A program made the position numbers and the translations under genes. Below the pieces are notes generated by a model, which was given only the letters and a program-made list of their open reading frames with translations, was not told the DNA's origin and did no database searches. DNA of 18,907 bases from an uncultured Kangiella sp. (GTDB lineage Bacteria; Pseudomonadota; Gammaproteobacteria; Enterobacterales; DSM-103792): NCBI GenBank assembly GCA_946480585.1, contig CAMLKQ010000008.1, positions 1-18,907 of the forward strand, read 5' to 3'. Below are positions 1 to 8,069 of the stretch, in pieces. Each line of letters starts with the position of its first letter. The first letter of the stretch is position 1.

Positions 1-6
1 CTGCGC

Positions 7-12
7 TAGAAT
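7..12 (+). promoter_or_regulatory. Possible -10 element of the asd promoter
   Basis: TAGAAT matches the sigma-70 -10 consensus at five of six positions and sits 46 bases before the asd ATG. The matching -35 would lie left of the window, so this is only a weak suggestion. Confidence 0.22.
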
Positions 13-58
13 TGCGCCGGTTTTTCCGCTCCACCTTCTTCGCTACAAGAGTCCAGTC

Positions 59-1081
59 ATGAGCCAGTCCATTGATGTCGCGGTGCTCGGTGCCACCGGC
101 GCGGTCGGTTCCACCGTCATTGAAATCCTTGAACAACGGGAATTCCCGGTCGGCAAGCTGTATGCGCTGGCGAGCAAACGTTCGGCCGGTGAAACGCTGA
201 TGTTCCGCGGCAAACCGGTGCTGGTTGAGGACGCCGAACAGTTCGACTGGTCAAAAGTGAAGCTGGCGTTCTTCGCCGCCGGTGGTTCGGTCTCGGCCGA
301 ACTGGCGCCGCGTGCCACGGCGGCCGGGGTGGTCGTCATCGACAAGACCTCGCAGTTCCGCTATGAGCCGGACATTCCGCTGATCGTCCCGGAGGTCAAC
401 GGCCATCAGCTCGGCGAGTACAAGCAGCGCAACATCATCGCCTGCCCGAACTGCTCGACCATCCAGATGGTGGTGGCGCTCAAACCCATCCACGACGCGG
501 TCGGCATCGACCGCATCAACGTCGCGACTTATCAGGCGGTGTCCGGTACCGGCAAGGCCGCCATCGAGGAGCTGGTCCAGCAGACCGCCCAGTTGCTGAA
601 CGGCAAGGGCGCGGACGCGAAGGTCTATCCGAAGCAGATCGCCTTCAACGTGCTGCCGCACATCGACAGCTTCATGGACAACGGCTACACCAAAGAAGAG
701 ATGAAGATGGTCTGGGAAACCCAGAAGATTCTGGGCGACGACAGCATCCGGGTGAACGCCACCGCGGTCCGGGTGCCGGTGTTCTACGGCCATTCCGAGG
801 CCGTTGCCATCGAAACCCGCCAGCCGATCAGCGCCGACGCGGCCACCAAGCTGCTCAAAAAAGCGCCGGGCGTGAAGGTGGTCGACGGCCGCAAGCCCGG
901 TGGTTACGCGACCCCGGTGACCGAGGCGGCGGGCGAGGACGCGGTGTTCGTGTCCCGTATCCGGGAGGACATTTCCCACCCGAATGGCCTGAATTTGTGG
1001 ATTGTGTCCGATAACGTGCGGAAAGGTGCTGCGCTGAACTCGGTACAGATCGCGGAAATGTTGGTCAAAGAGTATTTCTAG
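59..1081 (+). CDS. asd: Aspartate-semialdehyde dehydrogenase
   Basis: Makes L-aspartate 4-semialdehyde from 4-phospho-L-aspartate with NADPH, the branch-point step to lysine/diaminopimelate, threonine and methionine; cytosolic. The 340-residue protein has the usual family length. A Rossmann loop GATGAVG lies at residues 11-17, the active-site Cys is C132 in ACPNCST, and Q159, R238 (VRVPVF) and H245 (FYGHSE) match the substrate-binding and general-base positions known for this family. The ATG at 59 follows a modest purine stretch (AAGAG) eight bases upstream. It lies immediately upstream of fimV on the same strand, an order known from Pseudomonas. A hairpin after the stop suggests at least partial separation from fimV. 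The identification is very secure; only the promoter lies partly outside the window. Confidence 0.97.
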   Translation: MSQSIDVAVLGATGAVGSTVIEILEQREFPVGKLYALASKRSAGETLMFRGKPVLVEDAEQFDWSKVKLAFFAAGGSVSAELAPRATAAGVVVIDKTSQFRYEPDIPLIVPEVNGHQLGEYKQRNIIACPNCSTIQMVVALKPIHDAVGIDRINVATYQAVSGTGKAAIEELVQQTAQLLNGKGADAKVYPKQIAFNVLPHIDSFMDNGYTKEEMKMVWETQKILGDDSIRVNATAVRVPVFYGHSEAVAIETRQPISADAATKLLKKAPGVKVVDGRKPGGYATPVTEAAGEDAVFVSRIREDISHPNGLNLWIVSDNVRKGAALNSVQIAEMLVKEYF

Positions 1082-1119
1082 GCTATAGTTCGGCCCTAGT
1101 TAAAGAACAATCTTAAGAT

Positions 1120-1150
1120 CGGGCAGTATCTTAGGCTGCCCGTTAGGGTT
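1120..1150 (+). terminator. Hairpin between asd and fimV, weak terminator or attenuator
   Basis: CGGGCAG at 1120-1126 pairs perfectly with CTGCCCG at 1136-1142 across a 9-base loop. A mixed TTAGGGTTT follows in place of a clean T run, so termination would be partial. It lies 39 bases after the asd stop and 165 bases before the fimV start. Confidence 0.38.
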
Positions 1151-1307
1151 TCGGCGATTAAACCACTGCCGGAGACCCGGATTGCCACAGGGCCGGATGT
1201 CGGGATTCCGACAGGCCGGTGCGGTCGTGCCAGCGCACGGCCGCCACCGTCTGCCTTCCGCCGCCCGTGGGCTTTCTGCACCGGTCGGGACAGTGAAGGG
1301 AATAACT

Positions 1308-3671
1308 ATGCTGCGCAAGCTTGCCTTTGTCGTTGGTTCAGCCAGTCTCGTGGCGGCGTCAGTCGCACACGCCTTGGGACTCGGTGACATCCGACCCGGC
1401 TCAGGCCTCAACCAACCGCTCAATGCCGAGATCCAGTTGGTGGCACTGCGCGGCGTTGCGCCCGAGGAAATCCGCGCCACCATCGCCAGTGCCGATGAAT
1501 TTGATCGTGCCGGCATTGAGCGTGTCTATGCGCTCAACGATCTCAAGATGGTCGTGCAAGGCACCGCCGATGGCGAAGCTGTCATCAAGCTGCGGACCAC
1601 CGATGCGGTGCGCGAGCCGTTCCTGAATTTCATTGTTGAGTTGAACTGGCCGAATGGCCGTTTGCTGCGCGAATACACCCTGTTGCTCGATCCGCCGGTG
1701 TTTGCCGATGAGGCGCCGGTGATCACCGCGCGTCCGCGCGTGCAGACGCCGGCGACCACCACCGGCACCGTGACCAGCGCGCCGGTTCAGACGCCGCAAC
1801 CGAGCGAGACTGCCGCGCCGTCCGCACCGGTCGGCAACACCATGGCAGGCGCTGACAGCTACGGTCCAATCAGCGCCAACGATACGCTGTGGAGCATTGC
1901 GTCGCGGGTGCGTCCCAATGACAGCGTGACGGTGCAACAGACGCTGGTCGCCATTTTGAAAGCGAATCCGCAAGCCTTTATCAACAACAACCCCAATCAG
2001 ATGCGCCAGGGCGAAACCCTGCGTATTCCGAGCGCTGACGACATTGCAGCCGTGCCGCATCGTCGTGCCCTGGCCGAGTTTGTCGGTGCCGGCGCCGTGG
2101 TCGAAACCGCGCGCCGCAGCGGCAGTGCCGGCAGCACAACTTCCGGTAGCGGTCGTTTGACGCTGGCAGCGCCGCCGGAAAATTTCAGCACCGGCAAAGG
2201 TGGTGCTTCGCGTGAAGCCGCGGAAGTGCTGAATCAGGAAAACGAAGCGCTGCGTGGTGAGCTTGGCAAGCTGGTCGACAAGACCCAAAAGCTCGAGAAG
2301 CTGGTTCAGCTGAAAGATCAGCAACTGGCGGCTGTTACCGGCAAAGCACCGGACAGCAGTGCGCCGGTTGAAGAACCGGCACCGAGCACCGTTGCCGAAA
2401 CGCCGGCGACGGACGCCGGTAGTGTCGAGGCGACTCCGGGCACGACTCCTGACATGAGCACCGAGCCGGCAGCAAGCTTGCCGGCCGCGGAAACGGCAGA
2501 ACAAGCGCCAGCCGAAAAGCCGAAGAAAAAACCGACGACGCCGGCCAAACCGGTTGAACAGCCGTCGTTCTTTGAGGATTTGCTGGGCGAAAACTGGCTG
2601 CTGTACCTGCTGGGTCTGGCCGGCGTGATTGTCGGTGGCTTGGGCTTCTTGTTCTGGAAGCGTCGCCAGGTTGCCGAAGAAAACTTCCACGAATCGCTGC
2701 TGCCGCTGGAGCCGGAAGACGACGACAGCATGCGTATCGAGGACGATCTGAATCTGCCGGAAGTCGGTGAGGATTTCTTGGCGCCACCGCCAGCTGCAGC
2801 CAGCAATGAAAACGTGTCGGGTTCGACCGAGGCCGTTGCCGATCCGCTCGGCGAGTCGGACATATACATCGCCTACGGCAAATACGAACAAGCCGAGCAG
2901 CTGCTGTTGCGCGCCTTGCAGGATGATCCGCATCGCCATGAACTGCGCGTCAAACTGCTTGAGTGCTATGCCGAGATGCAGGACCAGCACAAATTCCGCG
3001 ATCAGGTGGCGATGTTCCAGGATGCCATCGATGCTGATCCGCAGCTCGCCAAGCAGGTCGAGAAGTTGCAACAGCGGGCGTGGCCGTCGGATCACTTCAG
3101 CACCAAGACCGCACCGACGCCGATCCCGAGCGCAGACGACATTTTCGGCAGTGTCGGTGTCGGCAAGACTGCAGCCGCACCGGCGCCGGTACAGGAAAGC
3201 AGTTGGGCACCAACCCGGAAAGAAAGTGTCGCCAGCGATTTTGATAACGATGGCGAATTCAATCTGGATCTCGATGCCGATCTGGCAAACCTGGGCAAGG
3301 CAGAAGCACCGGCACCGGTAGCAGAATTGGATTTGGCAGCTGACGACAGCGAATTCAGTTTTGATCTGGACGAGCCGGCCAGCCTCAATCCGAAAGCGCA
3401 AGCCGATTGGCAGCCGGAGCAGGAACCAACGCCGAGCCGCGCTTCGGCCGTTGACAGCAGTTTCAACCTCGACGACATGGATGCTGAGCTGCCGTCCGGT
3501 GACGAACTTGGCATGGGCGATATCGATGAAATCGCCACCAAGCTCGACTTGGCTCGCGCCTACATCGAAATGCACGAAGTCGACGGTGCCAAAGAGATTC
3601 TGCAAGAAGTGGTCAGCGAAGGAAACGCCCAACAGAAGCAGGAAGCGCAAGCGCTGCTGGCCAAGCTGTAA
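1308..3671 (+). CDS. fimV: FimV-family LysM/TPR polar hub protein
   Basis: FimV-type inner-membrane protein that, in Pseudomonas and Vibrio, binds peptidoglycan and organises the cell pole for twitching motility and chemotaxis. I start it at the ATG at 1308, preceded by GAAGGG, because a signal peptide then begins at residue 1 (MLRKLAFVVG... with an AHA-type cleavage near residue 22); an upstream in-frame start would bury it. Order along the 787 residues: conserved FimV N-terminal domain (about 24-135), Ala/Pro/Thr linker, LysM domain (about 185-243, NDTLWSIASRV to QGETLRIPS), coiled coil (about 300-343), Pro/Ala-rich linker, one membrane segment (about 430-450), then an acidic cytoplasmic part with TPR-like helices (IYIAYGKYEQAEQLLLRAL) and repeated FDLD/LDLD motifs, ending in the conserved C-terminal FimV domain (LDLARAYIEMHEVDGAKEIL). 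Somewhat shorter than P. aeruginosa FimV (about 919 residues). Bounded by its own strong terminator. Confidence 0.93.
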   Translation: MLRKLAFVVGSASLVAASVAHALGLGDIRPGSGLNQPLNAEIQLVALRGVAPEEIRATIASADEFDRAGIERVYALNDLKMVVQGTADGEAVIKLRTTDAVREPFLNFIVELNWPNGRLLREYTLLLDPPVFADEAPVITARPRVQTPATTTGTVTSAPVQTPQPSETAAPSAPVGNTMAGADSYGPISANDTLWSIASRVRPNDSVTVQQTLVAILKANPQAFINNNPNQMRQGETLRIPSADDIAAVPHRRALAEFVGAGAVVETARRSGSAGSTTSGSGRLTLAAPPENFSTGKGGASREAAEVLNQENEALRGELGKLVDKTQKLEKLVQLKDQQLAAVTGKAPDSSAPVEEPAPSTVAETPATDAGSVEATPGTTPDMSTEPAASLPAAETAEQAPAEKPKKKPTTPAKPVEQPSFFEDLLGENWLLYLLGLAGVIVGGLGFLFWKRRQVAEENFHESLLPLEPEDDDSMRIEDDLNLPEVGEDFLAPPPAAASNENVSGSTEAVADPLGESDIYIAYGKYEQAEQLLLRALQDDPHRHELRVKLLECYAEMQDQHKFRDQVAMFQDAIDADPQLAKQVEKLQQRAWPSDHFSTKTAPTPIPSADDIFGSVGVGKTAAAPAPVQESSWAPTRKESVASDFDNDGEFNLDLDADLANLGKAEAPAPVAELDLAADDSEFSFDLDEPASLNPKAQADWQPEQEPTPSRASAVDSSFNLDDMDAELPSGDELGMGDIDEIATKLDLARAYIEMHEVDGAKEILQEVVSEGNAQQKQEAQALLAKL

Positions 3672-3692
3672 TCGCTGGTTGATTGCTACAAT

Positions 3693-3747
3693 CGGGCCGT
3701 TGGTCTGGTCGGGTGACACCGACAAGACCAACGGCCCGTGTTGTTTC
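3693..3747 (+). terminator. Strong rho-independent terminator of fimV
   Basis: A 14-bp perfect stem (3693-3706 with 3725-3738) continues, after one mismatch, into a 5-bp inner stem GTCGG/CCGAC (3708-3712 with 3719-3723) around the loop GTGACA. T-rich sequence (TGTTGTTT) follows. It starts 21 bases after the fimV stop. Confidence 0.8.
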
Positions 3748-3871
3748 CGGACCGTGCGTTGTAACACTCTCTTCAACCGCTGTTGCAGCAGGGAAGGTGA
3801 GAGGGGCGCCTCGCCAGTCTGAAACAAGCATCAGCTGACTCTCGACACTTTTGATTCGCAAGCGACAGGTC

Positions 3872-4666
3872 ATGCCCCGTTACGCCGCCATCATCGAATA
3901 CCACGGACATGCCTATGCCGGTTGGCAATGGCAGGGGCACACCATCGGCGTGCAACAAGTGGTCGAGGAAGCGCTCGCCAAGATTGCCAACGAACCGGTT
4001 GATACCATCTGCGCCGGTCGCACCGATGCCGGCGTCCACGCCAGCCACCAAGTGGTTCATTTCGATGTCGCGGCCGAGCGGCCTGACAAGGCCTGGCTGA
4101 TGGGGGGCAATATCCATCTGCCGCCGGACATCAGCGTGCGCTGGGCCGGCCGCGTCGCTGACGATTTCAACGCCCGCTTCTCCGCGCTCGCTCGCCGTTA
4201 CCGTTATGTCATCTACAACAAACCTGGGCGCACGGCGTTGCTGCCGCACGGCGTCACGCCGTTCATGTATCCGCTCGATGTCAATCTGATGCAGCAGGGC
4301 GCGCAGCATTTTCTCGGCGAACAGGATTTTTCTTCGGTACGCGCTGCCGAGTGCTCATCGGCGACAGCGTGGCGGAATATTCACCATCTGCAGGTTTTTC
4401 GGCTGGGTGATTACGTGGTCGTCGACATCGCAGCCAATGCCTTTCTGCACCACATGGTGCGGAACATCGTGGGCACCTTGCTGACGGTCGGGCAGGGTAT
4501 TCGTTCGCCCGATTGGGTAGCTGAGTTGCTGCGGCTTCGTGATCGCAAAAAAGCGCCGGGCACTGCACCGGCCGAAGGGCTGTATCTGGTCGGCGTGAAA
4601 TATCCGGCGCGCTTCCAGATTCCGCAGTTACCGGCCGGGCCATTGTGGCTAAATGGCATTTGCTGA
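3872..4666 (+). CDS. truA: tRNA pseudouridine(38-40) synthase TruA
   Basis: Converts uridines 38-40 in the anticodon arm of many tRNAs to pseudouridine; cytosolic. The catalytic aspartate is D52 in CAGRTDAGVHA, the family signature. Other family landmarks are the N-terminal YHGHAYAGWQWQ, the central ARRYRYVIYN and the C-terminal FLHHMVRNIVGTLL. Starting at the ATG at 3872 gives 264 residues beginning MPRYAAIIEYHG, which matches usual TruA starts; a TTG seven codons earlier is possible but less likely. There is no strong Shine-Dalgarno. It follows fimV as in Pseudomonas but lies behind the strong fimV terminator, so it probably has its own promoter in 3748-3871, where I could not pick a convincing one. 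No trpF gene follows, unlike in Pseudomonas. Confidence 0.96.
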   Translation: MPRYAAIIEYHGHAYAGWQWQGHTIGVQQVVEEALAKIANEPVDTICAGRTDAGVHASHQVVHFDVAAERPDKAWLMGGNIHLPPDISVRWAGRVADDFNARFSALARRYRYVIYNKPGRTALLPHGVTPFMYPLDVNLMQQGAQHFLGEQDFSSVRAAECSSATAWRNIHHLQVFRLGDYVVVDIAANAFLHHMVRNIVGTLLTVGQGIRSPDWVAELLRLRDRKKAPGTAPAEGLYLVGVKYPARFQIPQLPAGPLWLNGIC

Positions 4667-4698
4667 CCACGAACGATTCGTTCTTGCTCAAGCATCTG

Positions 4699-4721
4699 AC
4701 CCGACCATGAGTCGGGTTTCA
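4699..4721 (+). terminator. Short hairpin after truA, probable terminator
   Basis: ACCCGAC (4699-4705) pairs with GTCGGGT (4711-4717) around a 5-base loop, followed by TTCATT. The stem is short and the T tract poor, so efficiency is doubtful. It starts 33 bases after the truA stop. Confidence 0.45.
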
Positions 4722-4879
4722 TTCGATTGATTGCGTACGGCGTGCGCGTGACGATATTGAATGGTGCACGCGTAAGCGCCGACGCAGTAACGCTAGCTAG
4801 ACACGGGTTCGCCCCTTACTGCGCGCGGGGCGAGCTGATTGTGTTGTGCATTCTTGTGTCGGATCCGGCGCGCGGCCAT
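4722..4879. other. Intergenic stretch without a recognisable gene; one GC-rich hairpin
   Basis: No convincing reading frame, tRNA or known RNA is seen. A 9-bp stem with one G-T pair (4807-4815 with 4827-4835, GTTCGCCCC/GGGGCGAGC, 11-base loop) is followed on the plus strand by a U-rich run (TGATTGTGTTGTGCATTCTTG). It could be a second terminator for truA or part of a small RNA. Confidence 0.4.
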
Positions 4880-5113
4880 TCAAATGCTGAGATCTTTCGG
4901 AAAGCCCACCAGCTGATCGTGATCGAGTTTGTCGATTGCTTCCGGGCCGAGTTCGCGGCTGTTCCAGGCGTAGTTCAGTTTGGCGTAGATCATCGGCATC
5001 AGTTCCGGCAGCAGTTCGTCGACAGCTTCCGGGTCGGATTCCAGTTCGACAATCGCGTCTTCGAGGGCGCTGAGGGCATCGTTGAGGGTGGTGAGAATCC
5101 AGTCGGCGTCCAT
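4880..5113 (-). CDS. Small acidic protein of unknown function
   Basis: I do not recognise this protein. It is 77 residues, strongly acidic in its first half (EDAIVELESDPEAVDELLPELMP) and predicted mostly helical, with no signal peptide, membrane segment or Cys motif, so probably cytosolic. I chose the ATG at 5113 because GGAG lies six bases upstream. An in-frame ATG at 5155 would add 14 residues (MPHPYVIDHALEPV) but has only a pyrimidine-rich leader without a Shine-Dalgarno. The gene lies downstream of pckA on the same strand, beyond the pckA terminator, with a short tandem repeat just upstream. That it is real is supported by the ribosome-binding site, GC-rich third codon positions and a sensible globular composition; its role is open. 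Confidence 0.68.
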   Translation of the reverse strand: MDADWILTTLNDALSALEDAIVELESDPEAVDELLPELMPMIYAKLNYAWNSRELGPEAIDKLDHDQLVGFPKDLSI

Positions 5114-5119
5114 TACAGG

Positions 5120-5123
5120 CTCC
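5120..5123 (-). promoter_or_regulatory. Ribosome-binding site deciding the start of the small acidic protein
   Basis: GGAG read on the minus strand, six bases before the ATG at 5113. The alternative ATG at 5155 has no such site, so this decides the start. Confidence 0.6.
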
Positions 5124-5166
5124 AGGGCATGATCGATGACGTAGGGATGCGGCATCGTAAACGAAA

Positions 5167-5213
5167 AAGCGGTTCAACAAAAAAGCGGTTCAACAAGAAG
5201 CGCTTCAATAAAA
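5167..5213. repeat. Three-copy AT-rich tandem repeat (15-16 bp)
   Basis: AAGCGGTTCAACAA begins at 5167 and again at 5183, followed by a diverged copy AAGCGCTTCAATAA at 5198. The third copy contains the palindrome GAAGCGCTTC and supplies the A run that, on the minus strand, is the U tract of the pckA terminator. The array lies between that terminator and the small acidic gene. Confidence 0.75.
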
Positions 5214-5244
5214 AACCAAGGGCCGCGGTTGCGGCCCTTGGTTT
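5206..5244 (-). terminator. Rho-independent terminator of pckA
   Basis: Perfect 14-bp stem (5213-5226 with 5231-5244, AAACCAAGGGCCGC and its complement) with a 4-base loop. On the minus strand it is followed by TTTTATTG. It starts 27 bases after the pckA stop. Confidence 0.9.
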
Positions 5245-5271
5245 AACACGTGTTTGTGAACGGTCGCGCGA

Positions 5272-6825
<1,554 letters not shown>

Positions 6826-6831
6826 GATCAA

Positions 6832-6836
6832 TCCTC
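6832..6836 (-). promoter_or_regulatory. Ribosome-binding site of pckA
   Basis: GAGGA on the minus strand, six bases before the ATG at 6825. It rules out the TTG at 6831, which would sit directly against it. Confidence 0.65.
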
Positions 6837-6880
6837 GTTGGGCAGGTCGGTTACGACGGGCGGGTCAAAAATCGGCGCGT

Positions 6881-6886
6881 ATTATC
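6881..6886 (-). promoter_or_regulatory. Probable -10 element of the pckA promoter
   Basis: GATAAT on the minus strand matches the -10 consensus at five of six positions, 55 bases upstream of the pckA ATG, inside the divergent gap to the lipoprotein gene. No good -35 is visible at the usual distance, so an activator may be needed. Confidence 0.35.
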
Positions 6887-7062
6887 ACCGATCCGCCATG
6901 GGGCACGCCACGTCGGCGTTGCCGGATGTAGTGTGCACAGCGCTGGTGCGAACCGGGAAGTGGAATAAACATGCCAACTGAGCTGGTCAAAAAGGAACCA
7001 AGCTGTGGCCGCCGTTTCCAAGCTTGGCTTGGCAGAGGCCGGTACGGACAAGGAGCAGGAAC

Positions 7063-7497
7063 ATGAGCAGATTGAAGGCAGGAATCGGTGTGTTGGCCGC
7101 CGCCATGCTGGTGGCATGCGCCAGTAGCAGCGGCCCTTTTGTGCGCTCCAGCGAGCCGCACGGCATTGTCGATCTGGATATTCCGCGGCAAGCCCATCAG
7201 CAGTACGAAGCGTTTTTCCTTGCCGTTGATGGCCAGAATGTCGTGCCGGATCGCAAGCAATTGCTGTTGCGACCGGGCCAGCACACCATCCGGCTCGGTG
7301 CCAAGCTCGAGAACCTGTATGGCGCTGGCGCCATTTCCCGGCCTGGCAATCGGACGTCCGAGCACGGCACGGTGACCATCGAGGTGAAGGAGGGCATGCG
7401 TTACAGCGTGGCAGCCAAACTCGACGGTCCGTACACCGATGATTGGAAGGCGATTGTCAGCCGAGAGACACCGCTGCAGGGCTATGCCAACCGCTGA
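7063..7497 (+). CDS. Small putative lipoprotein of unknown function
   Basis: Residues 1-19 form a lipoprotein signal (MSRLKAGIGVLAAAMLVAC) with the lipobox LVAC and Cys at 19, so the mature protein is expected to be lipid-anchored in the envelope, starting CASSSGPF. The ATG at 7063 has AAGGAG seven bases upstream and puts the signal at the N-terminus; a start 13 codons earlier would not. The mature part (about 125 residues) looks like a small beta-rich domain: VDLDIPRQ, then YEAFFLAVDGQNV, a GQHTIRLGAKLE strand, TVTIEVKEGMRYSVAAKL. The 'PGQHTIRL... V.EGM.Y.V' pattern resembles PEGA-like or carboxypeptidase-regulatory-like surface domains, but I cannot assign a family. It diverges from pckA and is followed by its own hairpin. 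Confidence 0.82.
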   Translation: MSRLKAGIGVLAAAMLVACASSSGPFVRSSEPHGIVDLDIPRQAHQQYEAFFLAVDGQNVVPDRKQLLLRPGQHTIRLGAKLENLYGAGAISRPGNRTSEHGTVTIEVKEGMRYSVAAKLDGPYTDDWKAIVSRETPLQGYANR

Positions 7498-7520
7498 TTG
7501 AGCGGATACCTGTTGAAACC

Positions 7521-7552
7521 AACGCCGCGCCAGCTCGCGGCGTTGTTGTTTG
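7521..7552 (+). terminator. Terminator after the lipoprotein gene
   Basis: AACGCCGCG (7521-7529) pairs perfectly with CGCGGCGTT (7536-7544) around a 6-base loop, followed by GTTGTTTGG. It starts 24 bases after the stop. The U tract is interrupted. Confidence 0.65.
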
Positions 7553-7628
7553 GATGTGGCTTGCGCTGACAAGTTGCTCGGAAATGGTTATGGTTTGCCA
7601 TGATTGTCCTGGTCACTTTTGCCACCGC

Positions 7629-7633
7629 TGGAG
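7629..7633 (+). promoter_or_regulatory. Ribosome-binding site for the GTG start of the DUF4870 gene
   Basis: TGGAG lies eight bases before the GTG at 7642. It favours that start over the in-frame ATG at 7600, which has no comparable site. Confidence 0.55.
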
Positions 7634-7641
7634 ACTGCATC

Positions 7642-8001
7642 GTGTCCGACTTTCCGTCACAACAAGAAATCAAGGCCCGGCAATGGGGCATGTTCATCCA
7701 TTTGTCGATCCTCGCCGGTTACCTGATCCCGTTTGCCGGTTTTATCGTTCCCATCGTCATGTGGCAGATGAAGAAATACGAACATCCGCTGATTGACGCC
7801 CATGGCAAGAATGTCGCCAACTGGCTGTTGTCGTTTCTGCTATACGGGTTCATTTGCTGGATTCTGGCGCTGATTCTGATCGGTTTCTTTTTTCTCTGGG
7901 TGCTCGGCATTCTCAATATCGTGTTTGCGATCATTGGTGGCCTCAAGGCCAACAACGGCGAAGTCTGGGCCTATCCGTTCACGATTCGCTTCTTCAAATG
8001 A
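7642..8001 (+). CDS. DUF4870 (Tic20-like) small membrane protein
   Basis: DUF4870-family integral inner-membrane protein of unknown biochemical role. From the GTG at 7642 the product is 119 residues and starts MSDFPSQQEIKARQWGMFIHL. The family pattern is plain: a short polar N-terminus, a first hydrophobic segment (LSILAGYLIPFAGFIVPIVMW, about 21-41), the conserved loop KKYEHPLIDAHGKNVANW (about 43-60), then two more hydrophobic segments (about 59-75 and 80-100) and a C-terminal GGLKANNGEVWAYPFTIRFFK. Starting at the upstream ATG at 7600 would add 14 residues that do not fit the family. It is a monocistronic gene followed by a good terminator shared with the convergent aldehyde dehydrogenase gene. 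Confidence 0.9.
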   Translation: MSDFPSQQEIKARQWGMFIHLSILAGYLIPFAGFIVPIVMWQMKKYEHPLIDAHGKNVANWLLSFLLYGFICWILALILIGFFFLWVLGILNIVFAIIGGLKANNGEVWAYPFTIRFFK

Positions 8002-8016
8002 GTTCGTGATAATTGA

Positions 8017-8043
8017 AAAAGCCCCGCATTGCGGGGCTTTTCC
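8017..8043. terminator. Bidirectional terminator between DUF4870 and aldehyde dehydrogenase genes
   Basis: AAAAGCCCCGC (8017-8027) pairs with GCGGGGCTTTT (8031-8041) across a 3-base loop, with T runs on the plus strand and A runs on the left that serve the minus strand. The genes end at 8001 and 8070. Confidence 0.88.
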
Positions 8044-8069
8044 TTTGCTGCATCGGCGATACGGCCGGT

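Noticed and set aside
1401..3827. 808-codon open frame antisense to fimV
   Set aside because: A shadow of the GC-rich, low-complexity fimV frame: Arg/Gln/Leu-rich, no domain, and it runs through the fimV terminator.
4801..4840. GGGTTCGCCCC resembling a tRNA T-arm
   Set aside because: No acceptor, D or anticodon arm can be built around it at tRNA distances on either strand.
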